Positions 39,052 to 49,622 of a DNA stretch of 64,000 nt are shown here, piece after piece. The translations under genes were made by a program, and so were the position numbers. The stretch covers positions 151,313 to 215,312 of the forward strand of contig JAAPAO010000005.1 in the NCBI GenBank assembly GCA_013115145.1, read 5' to 3'. Numbering within the stretch: the first letter of the stretch is position 1; each line of letters opens with the position of its first letter. The stretch is from Perkinsus chesapeaki (taxonomy: Eukaryota > Perkinsozoa > Perkinsida > Perkinsidae). Below the pieces are notes generated by a model that ran no database searches, was not told where the DNA came from, and saw only the letters and a list, made by a program, of their open reading frames with translations.

Positions 39052-41001
39052 ATGATGTCACACTTTTCGCTAATGATTCGGCTTGCTTTGCTTCTTCCTC
39101 TGCGCTGTTTGGCAGACATGTCGTTGCCGTACTCATCTGATAACGTCTCAGTACAGGGAACTGTAAATACAATGCTGCCACAACAGTATGCTAGTATTGG
39201 AGGACAGCCCCAGTTGATTACAAATTCAACATCTTCTCTTACCTTTCCTAATTCTAATGGAAGTGTGGTGTATCCTGCCGTGTCGGTTGAGGACGACCCT
39301 CTCTTCAAAAACATATTACCGATATGTTCAACTCGTGGTATACCTCGTAAAGATTGGTCATATCCGGAAGATGAGGAAGCTTGGCGAAAGTATTGGAAAA
39401 CTCCTGTTACTGATACTATGTGTAAGCCGTGGGCTGTATTATCAGTCTGTACTGTTGGACCAAATGATGACCTTATCACTCCATCGATGGTTGAGCATGC
39501 GAGGGTTTTCATAACAAGTCCTCCTTCCTTTGACCGTTCCCCTTTAAGCCCTTCTGCTGGTGCTGAGCCTGTCCCCTGTTCGAGTGGTACATGTGATTAT
39601 ATGCAAAGAAAGGATCGGTTATTTATACGAGGCGTGCCATACACGAGTGCTCAAACTCGAACTCTGGTTGATCATGCATCATTAAGTGGAGGTGCTAAAC
39701 TCCTCGGAGCAGCGGACGGTCTAGCCCATCCAAATGCGGTATTGAATGTTGATGATGGAAAGTATATGATGTGTCATTGTAATCTACGAAAGAAATGGAT
39801 AACATTTGCATTAGATGAAGAAACTTATGTTGAGAAGATTGCTCTCGATACCAAAGAGTATTTTTCATCAACTTTTAGACATTTACAAATTTTAGGATCT
39901 CGTAAATATCCAACTGATACATGGCGTGTACTTGGTGAGATTGAAACTGATCCTACAGAAACTCAACAATGGTTTGATTTATCACATACTAGTAAATGTG
40001 CTAAATGCTATGTCAAATATATTAAGATAAGAGTGCTCACTAGTCATACTATGGAAGGATATGCTATGTGTACTCTTACTCGTCTACAGTTATTTGGCGG
40101 GACTCTCCTTCAGAGCCTTCACAAGCTTCAAAAGAAATATGAGCTACCAAAGCATCCGGCATCTTCGATTAATGCAAGTGTGATGGAGAAATCTCTATCT
40201 TCTAATCTTGCCTCACTCTCCCCATTGACTGATCATTCTAGAGACAACCTAGTAGTCACCGGCGCTGGTGCATCCATGATGCAGAGGAAGGATAGATCTG
40301 GTGATGATTCGGACCCGAAAATAGCAGGTCGAGTTCCCCATCCAGGAACCAGTGCGACAATTATGGAAAAGCCTTACAACTTGAGCAAGGATGGATCATC
40401 TAGTGATTCTTCTGCAGAACCTGAAGGAGAGGGAGGCATATCTGAAGGGCCTCCACTTTTACGATTCGTTGAGGAGATGTCGGCTTTAGAGAGTAACTAT
40501 CATAAATTATCCCTGAGAGTAGAGGAGCTGCTTTCTCATCTACATCAGAGGGACCAAGCACTTCAACAGGCATATAACTTATTGGATATGAGTGGGTTGT
40601 CTAGTCCAAATACGAGAACCGACACTCCCGGTATGAGTGCAAGCTTTTTCCAATGGACTACTGGCTTGGATGGTTTTGCTATTGGTGATATTTTGCTGGT
40701 AGTGGTATGCATTATGGTAGCATCGATGGCATATCTTTTATATAAAGTTAATGATGATACACGGCGGTCTAGTGTAGAGGAAACTGCTGTACAACCCCAG
40801 AGTAGGAGTGATATGAAATCTGAGATAGGCAAGAAGCGCTCAGAGACGCTGATTAACGATATTCTTCTTATAATACAGAAAGCGGCGTCGTCAAAACTGG
40901 ATCTAGTGGATACGGAGGCAGAAGCTGAGAGGGTAAACAAACACTGTTTACTCATTCCATTGGGGTTGCCTAAGCGTTGTTCAGTTAAACCACTGTTCTA
41001 A
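39052..41001 (+). CDS. SUN-domain membrane protein, copy 1
   Basis: A single open frame of 649 codons without introns. Signal peptide (residues 1-23, 'SLMIRLALLLPLRCLADM'), a short linker, a Cys-containing region, then a SUN domain at about residues 225-350: 'DDGKYMMCHCNLRKKWITFA', 'VEKIALDTKEYFSSTFRHLQ', 'ILGSRKYPTDTW', 'YVKYIKIRVLTSHTMEGYAM'. A coiled-coil ('LLRFVEEMSALESNYHKLSL') and one transmembrane helix (about 543-565, 'ILLVVVCIMVASMAYLLY') follow, with a basic tail. SUN in the middle with a C-terminal membrane anchor is the SLP1/SUCO/Opt 'mid-SUN' layout, whose members act in the ER and nuclear envelope lumen. The start is the first ATG of the frame. It lies 136 bp after the COG3 stop. 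Confidence 0.88.
   Translation: MMSHFSLMIRLALLLPLRCLADMSLPYSSDNVSVQGTVNTMLPQQYASIGGQPQLITNSTSSLTFPNSNGSVVYPAVSVEDDPLFKNILPICSTRGIPRKDWSYPEDEEAWRKYWKTPVTDTMCKPWAVLSVCTVGPNDDLITPSMVEHARVFITSPPSFDRSPLSPSAGAEPVPCSSGTCDYMQRKDRLFIRGVPYTSAQTRTLVDHASLSGGAKLLGAADGLAHPNAVLNVDDGKYMMCHCNLRKKWITFALDEETYVEKIALDTKEYFSSTFRHLQILGSRKYPTDTWRVLGEIETDPTETQQWFDLSHTSKCAKCYVKYIKIRVLTSHTMEGYAMCTLTRLQLFGGTLLQSLHKLQKKYELPKHPASSINASVMEKSLSSNLASLSPLTDHSRDNLVVTGAGASMMQRKDRSGDDSDPKIAGRVPHPGTSATIMEKPYNLSKDGSSSDSSAEPEGEGGISEGPPLLRFVEEMSALESNYHKLSLRVEELLSHLHQRDQALQQAYNLLDMSGLSSPNTRTDTPGMSASFFQWTTGLDGFAIGDILLVVVCIMVASMAYLLYKVNDDTRRSSVEETAVQPQSRSDMKSEIGKKRSETLINDILLIIQKAASSKLDLVDTEAEAERVNKHCLLIPLGLPKRCSVKPLF
39316..40083. repeat. 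SUN-gene patch, copy A (768 bp, nearly identical to 44,082-44,849)
   Basis: Base by base the two 768-base stretches differ at one position that I found (C at about 39,366 against T at about 44,132, Pro/Leu). Flanking sequence within the same two genes is strongly diverged on both sides. Confidence 0.95.
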
Positions 41002-41020
41002 CCTATCCGAGACGACCTCT

Positions 41021-43700
41021 GATATTTACGAAGGCTTTCGAGAAGCAGCAGTAACTCATGCGAAAGGAAGAGGGTTGCTCATTTCAGGCGAGGTACGTAA
41101 GCTGACCGGAATCGAAGGAGCTTTTTTCCACAGATTAACAGCTTGTGGCTCAGAGAGGCAAGCGGTGGCACACCTATCTCAGGAGCTGTACTGGATGCAA
41201 TATCTCGAGTATCTTCAATTGGGACTATTCCGAAATATACTAGCATATAGTTATCTTAGTTGAAGAGATTCTACTGCTTTATTCGTGAAAAGCCTGTATG
41301 TCAACTAACACACTCATTGATGCGAGGGATATTAGCTAAATCAGCTAATGATAAGAATGGGGATGACCTACGAGTGCTTGTGTCCTGTGTGAGCATTATA
41401 TTAGACTTTGCAGGGGTGACAGTCCTATGTGTTAGGTCTGCGAGTCAATAATAATACTAGCCCATCGAGAATGTGAAACCTACAGATGCTTCTTTAGTGG
41501 GTGTGTGTGGTGAGCTCGTGGCATCTCATCCTATCTCTTGGTAGTGGTTGATACTGGTCCGAAAACATGCACTCGATTCTGTGATGAAGACTTACCATTC
41601 CTTGATATGATGCGTACAAATTATGGAGATGTTATACTGAGGTTGTCACTATTGATTTTCCCGTGCATTCTTGCCTCGCAGTGCTCTAAAGGATAAGATA
41701 ACTGAGTGTTCAAACATAGGAATACTGAACAGCATATGTACTATGCTATCTGACGCAGTAAGATGTTAGAAACATAGAATGGATATATCATAATAGGTTC
41801 GTGATGAGCCTTCGGCTACAGGCATTCCTACTAAACTGTCAGAGGGTGATGGGGGTGTTGAAGGACCCCTCGGTGCGGACTCACTTGGTTAGACTTACAT
41901 TTGGACGGTTAACTCTATTGGCTCATAGATAAGCGTCGTACTTCACTGTCCAAGTTGGTACCTGGATCCGATGATATACCATCAGAAGCTCTTATGAGGC
42001 CTGTAGCAGCTGCTCTTATGGAGTATACCAGTATTTAGACTAGCTCCTTCATATCTACTTGATTAGGTTACTAGATGTCACACAAGGGGAGCTCGACCTG
42101 TCCATCCAAAGCTTTATCACTGATATTATCCTTGCCTATACACCCACTTTCAAGGACCTCGATTATCCAGCGCTGATCCTTGATACCAAAAGTGTAAAAA
42201 CTAAGTGTTGTGCTATCGCCTAATACTGCATTCACAGATAGAGGAGACTAGCTCAATTGCCCCCTTACTGATGAGAACTGCAGGATGGTTAGACTATGCT
42301 GTCTGTGTTACAGAGAGAACTATCTTATCATTAGTTACCCGACAGTGATGCGAACTATAACGTTCTTAGTTGAGATAGCTCCTATTGTGGAGCTTTCTGA
42401 GTATCGTTTCTTGGCGAAGGAAGCTATAGACGCCTGTATACAAACCATCATCAATGTTGCATCTAAAGTACAGTCACAATATGCTGTACATAAGTCTGAT
42501 GCTGAGGAGTATTACCATCTAGAAGATGATCTACACGGCAAGCTCTTTTTGCTCCGTCAGTTGATTCTCCTCAGGGATAACGTAAAATGGTCCCCTTTCG
42601 GGCATGAGTAATAGTCTAAACTCAGGTTTGGCGTTTGGGTATTGACCTAAGCTCATCTGAAGATGGTAGTACCGCCTCTAGGCATGAACGAGCAGTATTA
42701 AAGCGAAGTGCTAGCCTAGTCACTGTTCCTCCGACTCCCCGTACGCCCAGTAGTCGACACAAATTCATCAAGTCTGGCAAAGGTATTTATAACGTGTTTA
42801 TAACTGTAGAACTCTTATTCACAGTTGTTGCTCAACATCGGCCAAAGAAAGCCGGTGATCCTCTTGGGCATCGTATACAGGTAACATTAGAAGATCTCAA
42901 GTGCAGCATATCAAATGCGGTGATCTCCAAGCTCCAATACAATAATGACATGTTGGACCATGATGTTAGTGAGGGTAATGATATTTGTTCTCTAATGGTT
43001 CACTCTCCGTGCTTTCTTTTTTTGAAGAGCGAGAGATATTGTTCCTCCTCGGTGATTTGGTCAGTGTCGGCGGAGAATTACAGTCTAGGAATGAAATGGA
43101 GGTAAACGTGCAGGAATAACGATAACCCATTTTTGATTCCAGGTACATATTTATCTGGCTAAGGTTATAGCAATGCTTCGCCTCTACTTGGAGATCCATC
43201 CATCTAGTAGGATCTACATTGTTCTGCCACTGATGTATCCGGTGTGGTTAGCCACTATTCAATGGTCTGGGGACTCTATGAGGAGTGAGGAAATGCTAAA
43301 CACACAAACACCGCTATCGATCGCAAAGTCTATATTACAGAGGATTAGAAGTGACAGCAATAAATACCAAAATCAAGACAGAGTAACCAGTATAAACTAC
43401 ATTTGCCATAGCAACACCGAATCCACCCGTTAGGCCCGCGGCGATACGGCCCACGGCGACAGCCACTCCTTGCACTTCACAGGCTCTTTAGCATTCGATA
43501 CTACTAAACTAACACCTCACTTGATAACCCCTCTAATGGGAGCTGACCTTGATGTACTGTACTGAAAGAGTATTTTTTGACTATGTTAGTCAAAGCTAAT
43601 TAAGCGAATACTGGAAGTAATTATTTATTTATTGTAGACGCTCAAGTCGTTGCTCCGAATAGTCAAGAGAGGATCATGAAGGCATGCAGGCATCGTTTGA
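41021..43700 (+). CDS. COG3-like tandem paralogue, lacking the N-terminal half
   Basis: Begins almost at the stop of SUN copy 1 with 'IYEGFREAA', the counterpart of 'LYEGFQAA' inside COG3, and stays collinear with it: 'DLPFLDMMRTNYGDVILR', 'LNSICTMLSDAV', 'LSIQSFITDIILAYTPTFKD' (COG3 'YRTQTYIRDDIRGFEPTNDD'), 'YPTVMRTITFLVEIAPIVEL' with 'AKEAIDACIQTIINVA', 'KLFLLRQLILLRDNV', 'GHRIQVTLEDLKCSISNAV', then 'VIAMLRLYLEIHPSSR'. Protein similarity persists while DNA is diverged, so parts look selected rather than decayed, but no counterpart of COG3's first third and no convincing start codon are seen. It may be a dying 5'-truncated copy or use a new N-terminus. The 3' limit is approximate. Confidence 0.6.
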
Positions 43701-43853
43701 TTCGTTTCTGGATGTGACACAGCTTCTAGCTTATAGCCCTTGAGTTAAGTGGAAATCTAGGAATCATATGCCTACCAGCTGTTCTCAGCTGTAGCAGTAA
43801 ATAAAGTGTACGCTACCACAGACGAGTTTCCAGACCATTATGTCAGTTGTTTT

Positions 43854-45593
43854 ATGTTGAAATCTATCATCTTTGCGGTTCCTCCCATATGTTGCCAAGT
43901 ATACGCTATTCTAGCAGATGATTATGTGAATAATACAATAAGCGTGAACCCTACATCTGGCCAGTCACAGTGGGAGGACCTTAACTTTACCAACTTGTCG
44001 GTTAGCGTCGAAATGGATGTGAATGATACTACCCCATCCCCTACCGTGTCGGTTGAGGACGACCATCCCTTCGAGAACATTTTACCGATATGTTCAACTC
44101 GTGGTATACCTCGTAAAGATTGGTCATATCTGGAAGATGAGGAAGCTTGGCGAAAGTATTGGAAAACTCCTGTTACTGATACTATGTGTAAGCCGTGGGC
44201 TGTATTATCAGTCTGTACTGTTGGACCAAATGATGACCTTATCACTCCATCGATGGTTGAGCATGCGAGGGTTTTCATAACAAGTCCTCCTTCCTTTGAC
44301 CGTTCCCCTTTAAGCCCTTCTGCTGGTGCTGAGCCTGTCCCCTGTTCGAGTGGTACATGTGATTATATGCAAAGAAAGGATCGGTTATTTATACGAGGCG
44401 TGCCATACACGAGTGCTCAAACTCGAACTCTGGTTGATCATGCATCATTAAGTGGAGGTGCTAAACTCCTCGGAGCAGCGGACGGTCTAGCCCATCCAAA
44501 TGCGGTATTGAATGTTGATGATGGAAAGTATATGATGTGTCATTGTAATCTACGAAAGAAATGGATAACATTTGCATTAGATGAAGAAACTTATGTTGAG
44601 AAGATTGCTCTCGATACCAAAGAGTATTTTTCATCAACTTTTAGACATTTACAAATTTTAGGATCTCGTAAATATCCAACTGATACATGGCGTGTACTTG
44701 GTGAGATTGAAACTGATCCTACAGAAACTCAACAATGGTTTGATTTATCACATACTAGTAAATGTGCTAAATGCTATGTCAAATATATTAAGATAAGAGT
44801 GCTCACTAGTCATACTATGGAAGGATATGCTATGTGTACTCTTACTCGTGTCCAGATATATGGTAGCACTATGATACAGAGCATCGGTAAACTGCAGCGT
44901 CGATATGAAGTCCAGAAGCATCCGGCAACTTTCGTAAGCGCTGAGAGGATGGAGTTGGCAACTGAACAGAATCTGATGGCGTTGAAGGATTGTTCCCATA
45001 TTAACTCGAATGGGACAAATATATCCTCCCAATATGATGACTACAAGTTCCCAGCACATGCTCAGACAGGTCGGGAGCAAAGTGGCAAAGTGAAACCGAG
45101 GCCATGGAAGATAGGGAATACCTCCTTGACTATCGACGATATGGAGCGGTCAGATAACAATACTGTCGATAATACTGCGGAAGGACCACCACTACTCAGA
45201 TTTATTGAGGAGATGACAGAGCTAGAAGCGAACTATCACAATTTGGCAACCAATGTGAACACTATACTCTCGGGTTTGAAGAATTATGAGCAGGATATCT
45301 TAGAGATGAAGAGTAGTCGTCATAGTGTCGGTGATGTAGAGCATACTGATGGAACATTTGTCCATTTAGCAGGATTGGACCCTAACAGTATAATTAAGCT
45401 GCTTATGGTGTTGGTTGGTATGCTATGCGTATCACAGATGTATCTTGCTTACAAGGTCTTCACTGGTAGTTCTGTCACAACAACTAAGCTTATTAGTAGT
45501 TTGCCTATTAGAACAAGAAAGCATCGTCGGAGAAACAGGAAACGCATCGCGATACCTTCTCCTATCCCTTCGGATGGTTTTGCTAGTGCATAG
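43854..45593 (+). CDS. SUN-domain membrane protein, copy 2
   Basis: Intronless paralogue of the gene at 39,052. The ATG at 43854 opens a signal peptide ('MLKSIIFAVPPICCQVYAIL'); the frame is open upstream but without an ATG. The SUN domain (about residues 215-340) is essentially identical to copy 1, whereas the linker after it, the coiled coil ('LLRFIEEMTELEANYHNLAT') and the membrane helix ('LLMVLVGMLCVSQMYLAYKV', about residues 513-535) are only similar. The tail is strongly basic ('RTRKHRRRNRKR'), facing the cytosol if topology follows the family. Same mid-SUN layout, same predicted ER/nuclear-envelope location. Confidence 0.88.
   Translation: MLKSIIFAVPPICCQVYAILADDYVNNTISVNPTSGQSQWEDLNFTNLSVSVEMDVNDTTPSPTVSVEDDHPFENILPICSTRGIPRKDWSYLEDEEAWRKYWKTPVTDTMCKPWAVLSVCTVGPNDDLITPSMVEHARVFITSPPSFDRSPLSPSAGAEPVPCSSGTCDYMQRKDRLFIRGVPYTSAQTRTLVDHASLSGGAKLLGAADGLAHPNAVLNVDDGKYMMCHCNLRKKWITFALDEETYVEKIALDTKEYFSSTFRHLQILGSRKYPTDTWRVLGEIETDPTETQQWFDLSHTSKCAKCYVKYIKIRVLTSHTMEGYAMCTLTRVQIYGSTMIQSIGKLQRRYEVQKHPATFVSAERMELATEQNLMALKDCSHINSNGTNISSQYDDYKFPAHAQTGREQSGKVKPRPWKIGNTSLTIDDMERSDNNTVDNTAEGPPLLRFIEEMTELEANYHNLATNVNTILSGLKNYEQDILEMKSSRHSVGDVEHTDGTFVHLAGLDPNSIIKLLMVLVGMLCVSQMYLAYKVFTGSSVTTTKLISSLPIRTRKHRRRNRKRIAIPSPIPSDGFASA
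44082..44849. repeat. SUN-gene patch, copy B (768 bp, nearly identical to 39,316-40,083)
   Basis: Partner of the patch in SUN copy 1; same length with no indels seen. Edges are sharp: similarity falls off within about 40 bp upstream and abruptly downstream after 'CTCTTACTCGT'. Confidence 0.95.
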
Positions 45594-45799
45594 GACTCCT
45601 TGTTATCGTTCTTACTCATTACCGAGTAACGCAAATAGCATTGCAAGGCTAAACCTTGTCTCCTTCACATCCCCTTTCTTGCGACCGTTTCCGGTATTAT
45701 TGATGTACATTTCTGAATACTTTCTACGTCCTATAGCGTGTTGTATTTTACTTTGGTATGGTGGGGATGTGTTTCTGCAAGATTGTTGAGGACCCCCCT

Positions 45800-47735
45800 A
45801 TGCTTCCTGCATCGAAATCAACGTCACTGTTCCGGCTTCGGAAAATTGAGGATATCCCAAATCTCACTATCCCTCAACTATCGAGTGTCGTATCGAAGGC
45901 GGTAGAAAACAAGCATACAGATCGTGCCTTTTGGTGAGATCCCTTTCTTAGTGATGTGCTTTTCCCAGTAGTTGTGGCACAGGTACCTCCTGGCTCTGAG
46001 GGTTCAACGTCTTTCAACAATTTTAACTCCCCAGGACTACTGCCATCTCATGGGCGGCATTGCTACAAGTGATTCTGTATGACGTGATTGACATGACGAT
46101 CTCTTACGGCCTCAATTAGATTCATAAAGACGCTCCATTGAGATCAGTTATGGGTAGCCTTATCGACTCGGCATCTAAAAAGCTGCAGCTATTCTCTCCC
46201 TCTCAAGTTGCTATATTAGCTGAGATCTCCGCTAACATAAGGTAAGCTACACCACCTGCGCCACGGCCAACGCTCCTCTCCTTCAGCTTATATCGGGAGA
46301 GCCTGTTCACTGGCATACTTCCTGTGTGGTCTGCCAAACGTTCATTTGTCGATTGTGAGAGTGTATTGAGGATATGTCGAGCCTACACTAAGTTGAATGT
46401 GAGTCTCCTGTGAACTATCTGTGAGTGAGGAAGAGGTAGCACTGCTCACTAGGTTCTGGATGAAGAGGTCCTCAATGAAGTTGTAAGGTATGTGAAGAAT
46501 AATGCCTTCGAGATGTCAACAGAAGATGTAAATAATTCGCCGTCTCTCCTTTCCATCTCATTCATTGATCATCAGTTATGCGATGTCTTGGATGCCTTTG
46601 CTTTTCTCTCTCATCGGTCAAAGAGCTTGGTCGACTGTGTCGTAGTGGCCCTGACGAAAAGTTCCCAAACTTGTCATGGATTTACGGATAACCAGATAGC
46701 CATCACCGCCACGCAAGCTAGTCGTAGGTGCTCCCGCTGCTTGTTTCAACCATCGTATCTAAGTATCTGTAGGAACACTTGTTGCATTCGCACGGATGAA
46801 CTTCTACTCGAAGAAGTTAACCCGGGTGTGTATTAATGCTCTTATACAGGCCCATGAAGATAACGTTCTACGTATTGGTGACATAACGCGTAAGTGAAAG
46901 CCCCCTTGGCGGCAAGATTTGACATATTCATTACTGAAAGGTTCCATAGAGGCATTCACAATACGCCCCGATAACAGTATGGCAGAGCTACTAATGCCAG
47001 TCGCAGCAACATCAAGTTACATTGGAAGGCTATCACCACCACAAATAGCTTTGTTTGGTTATTGGGCTGCGCATACGAATATCCCTCACGAATTCAATTG
47101 GAAAGTGTGGCGTAAGGGCTTCGCGCGCAAATGGGATTCGATGACCGCTGGAGCTCTGGTAGGATAGTGGTAAGCTGTGAGGTATAGTTAATGACCCAGG
47201 TTAACTGTATTGAAACCATTTCATCCACGAAGCATGTATCTCCAGTAAACCACAAACTGGGAGATGTGATAGAGAAGGCTATCGTGAGGAGGCATGACGC
47301 GTTTGATGAGTCCCATATAACGCGGATATTCGAGAATTGCTTGGATATAATATCGAGACAAGCTGCACTAGTACTCTGCTCAGCTCTGTGTAAGCTAATG
47401 CCTGAGGTACCAGTTCTTCATTTATAGCTTAATAGACACCGGGTTTGTGTAGGTGACTATGGTATCTCTTCAATGGGAGGCTGCTGTTTTACCATCTAAG
47501 CCATCATGCTATGCAGCGACTTGTGATAAGTTTGCCATTACTGGTGGGGAAATTGAACAATTTATACGGCTGGAGATATCCAATGCTACCATTGGATCGA
47601 ATCGTTCGCACCCTTCATCGTCTCATCCAGGATGATGTTCCCGCATGCCCGTTTCTGATGTCGCTGTTGAACGTTGCGTTTCGGAAGCCCCGCCATGGGT
47701 ACTTATTATCGAGCCACATGTATGTTCTTCTCTAG
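45800..47735 (+). CDS. Hypothetical multi-exon, helix-rich protein
   Basis: Not recognised with confidence. Exon blocks include 'RLRKIEDIPNLTIPQLSSVV', 'AISWAALLQVILYDVIDMTI', 'LIDSASKKLQLFSPSQVAIL', 'RSFVDCESVLRICRAYTKLN', 'CDVLDAFAFLSHRSKSLVD', 'PPQIALFGYWAAHTNIPHEF' and a C-terminal 'RIVRTLHRLIQDDVPACPFL'. Repeated short helical units with 'L..A..' spacing recall FASTK/RAP or octotricopeptide organellar RNA-binding proteins common in alveolates, but no RAP domain is visible. Ends only 25 bp before the TDP1 start. Joins near 45,940-46,130 are unresolved. Confidence 0.45.
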
Positions 47736-47760
47736 TTCTTCCCCTATCCCAATTTCGGCT

Positions 47761-49554
47761 ATGACCTCACCTTCTTCACTCCTAAACTCATCTAAAAAAC
47801 GCTACAGGTCTGCTACTGATATCTATAAAGGTAGTGCTTCTATGAGCTCATTATTCGATGATGGTGAGTTGTTGCCTATTTGGGAATGGATGGCAGGATC
47901 AGGGGAATGGATACCTTTCAGTCACAAGGATAATATCCTTATCGAGTCTGCGTTTACCGCGCAGAATGAGGTCAAGATAAGCTCTGGGAGAGTCGTAGAC
48001 TTTACTCTCCTGCAACAACGCAATTCTCGTACTGGACGTGTAAGGCCAATACGTCGCAGTTTACGGAGAAGTAATTTAAATGAATGCAGCAGGCCACACG
48101 ATGATAGCGAACCAAGTCATATTACCAACATCGTTGAGTTCGATGGTACAAAGATATATTCAAATAAACTCAAAAATGGGGAGAGTGTCGACACTGATGA
48201 TGAGGTTGGCTTCGCAGATGTAATAGGCGAGAAATCCACTATCAAATCGGTATTCTTGAGCAGCTTTGGTACGGATATTGAGTGGCTTCTGCAGTACTTT
48301 GCATTCTCTACCCCTATTATTCTCGTTGATGACTATGATAAGAAAAGGGGCGAAAAGGCCGATATACAACAACCATTTGGTGAAGTATGGCCCAGCTTCA
48401 GGGTTATACATCCCTTTTTTGAATCTGGTGGTCAATACGACAGTGGCACTATGCACGCTAAACTTATCATCATTGAGCGAGAGGATACGTTACGAATATG
48501 CATAAGTAGTAGTAATTTAACCCCGCAAGACTGGGAAGGTGTCAGCCAGTGTATATGGCTTGCTGATTTTATAACTTCATACCAAGAAACTCCAAGCATG
48601 AAACGCGTTAAAGTCGACGAGAGTCCTTCCTTTGGAGAACAGCTTGCTCGATTTATCAAAGCTTTCTTTCGCACAATTAAAGATGGACCTGCGCTGGTTG
48701 ACCATTGGAGCGACCTTCTGACTGGTACCAAATTTAGTGTTAAGCTGCCCCCTGGGATTCAACTTGTTGCTTCGGCGCCTGGTTATTGGAAGGGTGACGA
48801 TTGTTATGATTGGGGACATATGCGCCTTCGAAAGCTACTATCTGAAGCACCATCAGAGGAAGTCTTATTCCAGTGTAGCTCAATCGGTTTCCTCCCATCT
48901 AACTTCCTTAGTGACTTTTCCAAGTCACTGAACTGCAGAACCGACCGAGTTAAAGTAGCTTGGCCGTTATACGATGTCGCGATGTGGAAGAAAGGATGCA
49001 ACTTCCTCCGGTTCCCTAGTAAACATTTTGAAGGCGGGCAATTCCCTGTTAGAGTAAACCACTACCGAGTTCCCTACTTCGGAGGAATAGTTTCGTATCT
49101 AGGTACTTACGCCATTGTGGCTTCCAGCTAAACGAAAGAAGTATTTATGCCATAGCAAAGTTATACTTAGCCTTCCAAATGATGACTGGATTTATATGGG
49201 CTCTCATAACCTATCTCAGAGTGCATGGGGAAGACTGGTAAACGTGGTAGTATGATGAATGTTATGGATCATGGTACAGGTTATGAATGGAACAGCATTA
49301 CAAGTAGCCAGTTATGAACTTGGAGTGTTCATAACTCGTGAAGCTTCCAATGATATTCGATCACGGTTACCATTTGTAGTACACTTCATCGTTCTATACA
49401 TTATTAGGTTGTTGATTAGGTACCACCATCACATAAACAAGGCTGCAAACCATGGCCAAGTGGTCAGCTACCGTGGCTTCCTGATCTATTCTCTACTAGA
49501 GTATTCCTGGATGAGGTTTCCAATGATACGGACGATGAACTCCTCATAGAGTGA
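47761..49554 (+). CDS. TDP1: WWE domain fused to tyrosyl-DNA phosphodiesterase (TDP1)
   Basis: TDP1 hydrolyses 3'-phosphotyrosyl bonds left by stalled topoisomerase I, leaving a 3'-phosphate. Residues about 39-115 form a WWE domain ('PIWEWMAGSGEWIPFS', 'ILIESAFTAQ', 'FTLLQQRNSRTGRVRPIRRS'), a fold known to bind poly-ADP-ribose units. The first catalytic motif is 'MHAKLIII' with Asn in 'SSSNLT'; the second is 'CHSKVIL' with 'YMGSHNLSQSAWG', so both His-Lys-Asn sets are intact. 'ALQVASYELGVFI' is the family C-terminal block. Introns: GTAAAC...TACAG at about 49,240-49,274 and GTAGTA...GATTAG before 'VPPSHKQ'. Near 49,115-49,130 a frame change needs either a very short intron (about 25 nt) or another join. 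Start at the ATG at 47761, because the upstream gene still codes to 47735. Confidence 0.85.
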
Positions 49555-49622
49555 TAAAGTCGAATTTGGTTCGCCATTTAATAGTTGTGCACAGATCCCT
49601 TCGATCATCACATGCATGGTCA

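Noticed and set aside
39027-44278. Long minus-strand frames opposite the SUN genes, present in both copies
   Set aside because: They are the reverse of the duplicated SUN patch, so their conservation follows from the coding strand.
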